Shown: in pieces, positions 60,623 to 64,000 of the stretch
Numbering within the stretch: the stretch's first letter is position 1
How the letters are laid out: every line of letters starts with the position of its first letter
Assembly (NCBI GenBank): GCA_944327465.1
Contig: CALVHH010000001.1
Span: 62,001-126,000 of the forward strand
Source of the DNA: an uncultured Clostridia bacterium
GTDB lineage: Bacteria; Bacillota; Clostridia; Christensenellales; Borkfalkiaceae
Reading direction: 5' to 3'
Length of the DNA: 64,000 nt
The notes under the pieces: model-generated
Told to the model about the DNA's origin: nothing
Databases searched by the model: none
The model's input: the letters and a program-made list of their open reading frames with translations, nothing else
Position numbers and translations under genes: made by a program

Positions 60623-61047
60623 CTGCGCTCCTCCCCGTATTTTTTGGCGTTGTTCACCAGCTTTTCCAGCACTTCGCCCAGCTTTTCAATGTCTTCCCGG
60701 CTCAGCCCCGCGCATATCAGCTCCTTCCACTCGTCGTTCACGGCGCGTATCGTCGGCATCAGCTCCTCCGCCTTCGCGGTCGGGTATATCCTGTACACCC
60801 TCTTGTCCTCCGCCGCCTGCTCGCGGCGCACCAGCCCCGCCCTCTCAAGCGCGGCTATCTGCCTCGTCACGTTGGATTTGTTTACGAACAGCGCCCGCGC
60901 AAGCTCATCCTGCGAAACTCCGCGGTTGTTGCATACGTTGAACAGGTACTTCACCTGGTATCCCGATATGCCGTATCTTTTTAGTTTGTCGTCGCGGAAC
61001 AGCGTTGTGCCCCGCGAAATGGCGTTCAGATCCTTTAAAAAAGCCAT
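60619..61047 (-). CDS. MarR family transcriptional regulator
   Basis: This 142-aa winged-helix protein has the MarR fold (VSQDELARALFVNKSNVTRQIAALERAGLVRREQAAEDKRVYRIYPTAKAEEL, with the wing DKRV). It heads the ABC exporter operon and a palindrome of the right type overlaps its promoter, so it probably represses its own operon and is released by a toxic compound. GGAGG SD before the ATG. Confidence 0.93.
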   Translation of the reverse strand: MAFLKDLNAISRGTTLFRDDKLKRYGISGYQVKYLFNVCNNRGVSQDELARALFVNKSNVTRQIAALERAGLVRREQAAEDKRVYRIYPTAKAEELMPTIRAVNDEWKELICAGLSREDIEKLGEVLEKLVNNAKKYGEERR

Positions 61048-61062
61048 GCCTCTGCCTCCTCA

Positions 61063-61086
61063 AATTAGTTGCATGCGCAACCAATT
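61063..61086. promoter_or_regulatory. Operator of the MarR-exporter operon
   Basis: The 24-bp sequence AATTAGTTGC-N4-GCAACCAATT is a palindrome with one mismatch, just downstream of the -10 box, over the predicted transcription start. Size and symmetry suit a MarR dimer. Confidence 0.75.
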
Positions 61087-61088
61087 AC

Positions 61089-61117
61089 ATTATATGCCGC
61101 CTTGCTCCGCGTGTCAA
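61089..61117 (-). promoter_or_regulatory. Perfect consensus promoter of the MarR-exporter operon
   Basis: Minus strand: TTGACA, 17 bp, TATAAT; transcription starts near 61082, within the operator. Confidence 0.88.
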
Positions 61118-61120
61118 GGC

Positions 61121-61162
61121 AAAATAAAAAAATAGTTGCGGCTGCAACTATTTTTTATTTTG
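61121..61162 (-). terminator. Terminator of the two-component operon, repeating the operator motif
   Basis: TAGTTGC-GGCT-GCAACTA flanked by AAAATAAAAAA and TTTTTTATTTT, bidirectional. The core GTTGC-N4-GCAAC is the same as in the MarR operator, so MarR may bind here also. Confidence 0.8.
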
Positions 61163-61188
61163 CATATGTCGTCATGCGAACGCATTTA

Positions 61189-62217
61189 TTATAGAACAAC
61201 GGTAAATTTCGAACCCGCGCCGAGCCGGCTCGAAACGCTTATCTCCCCGCCCGCCAGCGTGCATATCCGCTTGCATATGGCAAGTCCCAGCCCGTTGCCG
61301 TTGCCGGGCGTCACCTGGTAGTACTTATCGAACACCTTGTTCAGCGCATCTTCGGGGATGCCGGTGCCGCTGTCGGCAATGCACACCTTTGCCCTGCCGT
61401 CCGCGGCGCTCAAAGTTATCGCAATGTCTCCGCCCGCGGGCGTAAACTTTATCGCGTTTGATAAAAGGTTGAGCCACACCTGTTTTATCATATCCTCGTC
61501 GCCCGTATAGGTGACGGGCCCGAGCTCGGTGGATATGTTCAGCTCCTTCTTTTCCCAATCGCGCTGCAACAGCACTATGCAGTCTTTTAGCTGCACGTCC
61601 AGGCGGTAAGTTTTGCTTTCGCCTATGAACTGCTGGCTCTCCAGCCGCGAAAGCGTCAGCACCGTTTCGGAAAGTTTCGAAAGCCTTGCCGACTCGTCGG
61701 CTATCACGGCAATGATCTTGCGCTCCTCTTCGGCGGTCAGCCCGCCCTCCAAAAGCAGGTTTGCAAAGCCGTTTATCGAAGCTATCGGCGTCTTGAACTC
61801 GTGCGAAAAATCGTGCACAAAGTCCTCGCGCAGCGCCTTTACGCTCTTGAGCTCGTCGGTCATCTTGTTGAAGTTTTCGTACACGGCGTTGAACCCGTCC
61901 AGGCTGCGGTAGGGTATTTTGGCGTTATAGTCGCCCGAAGCCACCTTGTTCAGCCCCTCTATCAGCTTGTTCGAAGTCTGCAGCGAGCGGTGGTTGATAT
62001 ATATCACCACGCACACGCACACTGCCGAAAGCGCGGGTATTATATATTGCGTTATCAGCAGCGCGTCGTCGGCTATGTGGTTTATGTTGTTGAAGTACTG
62101 GAACACCGCCACCACTATCTCGCCCACGGTCAGCGCCAGTATAAAGCTTATAACGGCAAGCACCCAGGCGTGGGCGTTTATCATGCGCTTTTTCTTTTTT
62201 ACGGTATGCTTTTTCAT
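61189..62217 (-). CDS. Sensor histidine kinase
   Basis: This 342-aa kinase has a basic N-terminus, two membrane segments (about 17-40 and 55-75) with almost no extracytoplasmic loop, a HAMP-like region (about 80-125), a HisKA domain with FVHDFSHEFKTPIASINGF (His at about 138), and HATPase_c with N box NLLSNAIKFTPAGG, G1 DSGTGIPED and G2 GNGNGLGLAICK. It overlaps its response regulator by 4 bp. The layout suits membrane-intrinsic sensing of cell envelope stress; the signal is unknown. Confidence 0.92.
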   Translation of the reverse strand: MKKHTVKKKKRMINAHAWVLAVISFILALTVGEIVVAVFQYFNNINHIADDALLITQYIIPALSAVCVCVVIYINHRSLQTSNKLIEGLNKVASGDYNAKIPYRSLDGFNAVYENFNKMTDELKSVKALREDFVHDFSHEFKTPIASINGFANLLLEGGLTAEEERKIIAVIADESARLSKLSETVLTLSRLESQQFIGESKTYRLDVQLKDCIVLLQRDWEKKELNISTELGPVTYTGDEDMIKQVWLNLLSNAIKFTPAGGDIAITLSAADGRAKVCIADSGTGIPEDALNKVFDKYYQVTPGNGNGLGLAICKRICTLAGGEISVSSRLGAGSKFTVVL

Positions 62218-62885
62218 TTTCGTATCACCGCCTTGTATCCCACGCCGCGAATGGTGACTATTTCAAACTCGGCAAAATTTTCAAACTTGTTGCGCAGCCT
62301 GTTTATGTGCGTGCGCACGGTGAACTCGTCGCTCTCCGAAGAATACCCCCACACGCTGTCTAAAATATTCTCCTTGGTGAATATCTTGCCGGGGTAGGAC
62401 AGCAGCAGGTACAACAGCTGAAATTCCTTTGTCGGCAGTTCGTAAACTTCCTGCCCGCGGGTGACGGTGAACGACTGCTTGTCCACCACCACGTCGCCTA
62501 TCGTTATTTTGCCCTCGTTGGCTATTTTGCTGCGTCTTAAGAGCGCGTCTATGCGCCAGGTCAGCTCTTCAAAGTTGACGGGCTTGGTCATGTAGTCGTC
62601 GGTGCCGGCTGCAAATCCCCTGCCCTTGTCGTTCATCCCGTCCTTTGCGGTCAGCATTATGACGGGCGTGTAGCAGCCCATCGAGCGTATGCTCTCCACC
62701 AGCGCATAGCCGTCCAGCCCGGGCATCATCAGGTCGGTCACTATAAGGTCTATGCCGCCGTTTTCAAATATTTCAAGCGCGGCTCTTCCGTCGGCTGCCG
62801 CCGCCACTTCGTACTTGCTCTTCAGCCGCATCGTCATCAGCATGCGCAGGTTTGCGTCGTCTTCGACAATGAGTATCTTTGCCAT
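62214..62885 (-). CDS. OmpR/PhoB family response regulator
   Basis: This 223-aa regulator has a receiver domain (about 1-115; IVEDDANLR acidic pair, phosphoacceptor Asp in DLIVTDLMMPGLDGYAL, Lys in MTKPVNFEEL) and a winged-helix output domain (about 125-220, YELPTKEFQLLYLLLSYPGKIFTKENIL and TVRTHINRLRNKFE). First gene of the two-component operon. GGAGAT SD. Confidence 0.95.
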   Translation of the reverse strand: MAKILIVEDDANLRMLMTMRLKSKYEVAAAADGRAALEIFENGGIDLIVTDLMMPGLDGYALVESIRSMGCYTPVIMLTAKDGMNDKGRGFAAGTDDYMTKPVNFEELTWRIDALLRRSKIANEGKITIGDVVVDKQSFTVTRGQEVYELPTKEFQLLYLLLSYPGKIFTKENILDSVWGYSSESDEFTVRTHINRLRNKFENFAEFEIVTIRGVGYKAVIRK

Positions 62886-62928
62886 AAAATCTCCCCGGGC
62901 GCTGCGCCCGCAACTTTATCTGCCTATG

Positions 62929-62957
62929 ATTATACACTATCCCGCCGCGAAAATCAA
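62929..62957 (-). promoter_or_regulatory. Promoter of the two-component operon
   Basis: Minus strand: TTGATT, 17 bp, TATAAT, with a GGGCGCAGCGCCC hairpin (about 62896-62910) in the short leader just before the SD. Confidence 0.72.
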
Positions 62958-63022
62958 TCATTAAGTTTATAATCAATTTACTTTGGTGTCGTAAACTATG
63001 GCTAAATAAAAGGGGTTATTTT

Positions 63023-64000
63023 ATGGTTATAGCAATAGTAAACGACCTTATCGACAACAAGACAAACGGCTCGGTCATCACCGCCATCCGCTTTGCCGAA
63101 GGCCTGCGCTCCCGCGGACACGAGGTGCGCATTATTGCCATAGGTGCCGAAGGCGAGCACGACTGCCCGGTAAAGGAGCGCTATGTGCCCCTTGTCACCG
63201 AAGTTTCGGCAAAGAACCAGGTAAAGTTTGCCAAGTTCGAAAAAAAGCGCATTGCAAAGGCGTTTGAAGGCGTCGACCTCGTGCACTTCATCTTTCCGTT
63301 CAAGTTCGAAAAGAAGTGCAAAGAGCTTGCCGACGAAATGGGCATACCCACCACGGCGGCGTTCCACGTCCAGCCCGAAAACATTTCGTACAACGCCCAC
63401 CTCAACTGGATAAAGCCCTTCAATTCGTTTGTGTATTTCTACTTCCGCCAAAAGTTTTACAGGCATTTCAGGCGCGTGCACTGCCCTTCGGCGTTCATAG
63501 CCGGGCAGCTCGCGGCGCACGGCTACAAAAACGAGCTGTATGTCATATCCAACGGCTACGACCCCGCCTTCGTGCCCGCGCAAGCCGATAAGCCGAAAAA
63601 CGAAAAGTTCGAAATAATAATGACGGGCAGGCTCGCGCCCGAAAAGAACCAGCAGGTGCTCATAAAGGCGGTGGCGCTTTCAAAGCACGCCGGCAGTATA
63701 CACCTCACCCTCCTCGGCAACGGTCCCAAAAAGAAGTCGCTGCAAAAGCTCGCCGCAAAGCTGGGCGTCGACGTCACGTTCGACTTTTTAAAGAAGGAGG
63801 ACCTCATTAAAAAGCTGCAGTCGGGCGACCTCTACGTGCACGCCGCCACCGTGGAGATAGAGGCGATAGCCGCGCTCGAAGCGATAGCCTGCGGGCTCGT
63901 GCCCGTCATAGCCGACAGCAAGGTTTCGGCAACGCCGCAGTTCGCCCTCGACGAGCGCTCGCTGTTTAAAGACAACGATGAGTGTTCGCTCGCCGAAAAG
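63023..64000 (+). CDS. GT4-family glycosyltransferase (3' end outside window)
   Basis: The frame is open from the ATG at 63023 (AGGGG SD) to the window end, 326 codons. It has an N-terminal Rossmann half (GLRSRGHEVRIIAIG, DLVHFIFPFKFEKKC, HVQPENISYN, FNSFVYFYFRQKFYRHF), the linker CPSAFIAGQL, the GT4 motif TGRLAPEKNQQVLIKA, and the EX7E-type segment EIEAIAALEAIACGLVPVI. The family includes diacylglycerol glucosyltransferases and capsule or teichoic enzymes; the acceptor cannot be decided. Confidence 0.88.
   Translation, partial: MVIAIVNDLIDNKTNGSVITAIRFAEGLRSRGHEVRIIAIGAEGEHDCPVKERYVPLVTEVSAKNQVKFAKFEKKRIAKAFEGVDLVHFIFPFKFEKKCKELADEMGIPTTAAFHVQPENISYNAHLNWIKPFNSFVYFYFRQKFYRHFRRVHCPSAFIAGQLAAHGYKNELYVISNGYDPAFVPAQADKPKNEKFEIIMTGRLAPEKNQQVLIKAVALSKHAGSIHLTLLGNGPKKKSLQKLAAKLGVDVTFDFLKKEDLIKKLQSGDLYVHAATVEIEAIAALEAIACGLVPVIADSKVSATPQFALDERSLFKDNDECSLAEK

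Overview
The window looks like the origin-proximal part of a chromosome from a spore-forming, Clostridia-like member of the Bacillota, probably an uncultured gut lineage. The family assignment is inference. The evidence is: sporulation and germination genes (spoIIR, sleB, ypeB, yyaC); Bacillota-type AddA/AddB; several Bacillus-like gene orders (ricT-yabB-rsmI after tmk-holB, yrrK-yrzB, rpsB-tsf); very regular sigma-A promoters with 17-bp spacing; and a secreted pectin-type esterase. There is no rRNA, CRISPR array, transposase or prophage.

Region by region: 0-2.6 kb holds the spore genes spoIIR (cut by the window edge), sleB and ypeB. 2.7-4.1 kb is a two-gene ABC transporter. 4.1-4.65 kb is an AT-rich gap with two DnaA boxes. 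4.65-10.1 kb, all on the minus strand, holds a DUF2156-GNAT fusion, parB, parA and ftsH. 10.1-11.5 kb is a 1.4-kb AT-rich gap with DnaA boxes and parS-like sites, the best oriC candidate. 11.5-18.3 kb holds yyaC, a SLOG protein, rsmG, dnaN, rpmH, rnpA, yidD, yidC and jag. dnaA is not in the window, and dnaN runs directly into rpmH. 18.3-27.6 kb holds queT under a preQ1-type riboswitch, a small HTH regulator, GTP-dependent PEPCK, a permuted NlpC/P60-type hydrolase, an alaT/alaR-like aminotransferase and Lrp pair, and greA. 28-37.3 kb holds lysS, then a decarboxylase-tmk-holB-ricT block, a ferredoxin, yabB, rsmI and a DUF697 protein. 37.7-48.9 kb holds tRNA-Arg, pepT, DUF4250, mnmA, a rhamnogalacturonan-acetylesterase-like lipoprotein, three tRNAs, tsf, rpsB, small lipoproteins and yrzB/yrrK. 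48.9-55.4 kb is addA/addB. 55.5-64 kb holds a lipoprotein, a possible small RNA locus, a MarR-regulated heterodimeric ABC exporter, a two-component system and the start of a glycosyltransferase.

Three things tie the window together. First, a family of interspersed, highly structured repeats (core CTGTCATTTCGA...GAGAAATCT) sits in at least seven intergenic gaps, and one 176-bp part of it flanks lysS as a near-perfect inverted pair. Second, at least five genes (rsmG, the small 26.7-kb gene, mnmA, addB, the 55.5-kb lipoprotein) have good sigma-A promoters whose -10 box ends 6 to 9 nt before the ATG and lack a ribosome binding site, so they appear to be leaderless or nearly so. Third, ParA/ParB, parS-like sites, DnaA boxes and the strand switch all point to a replication origin near 10-11.5 kb.
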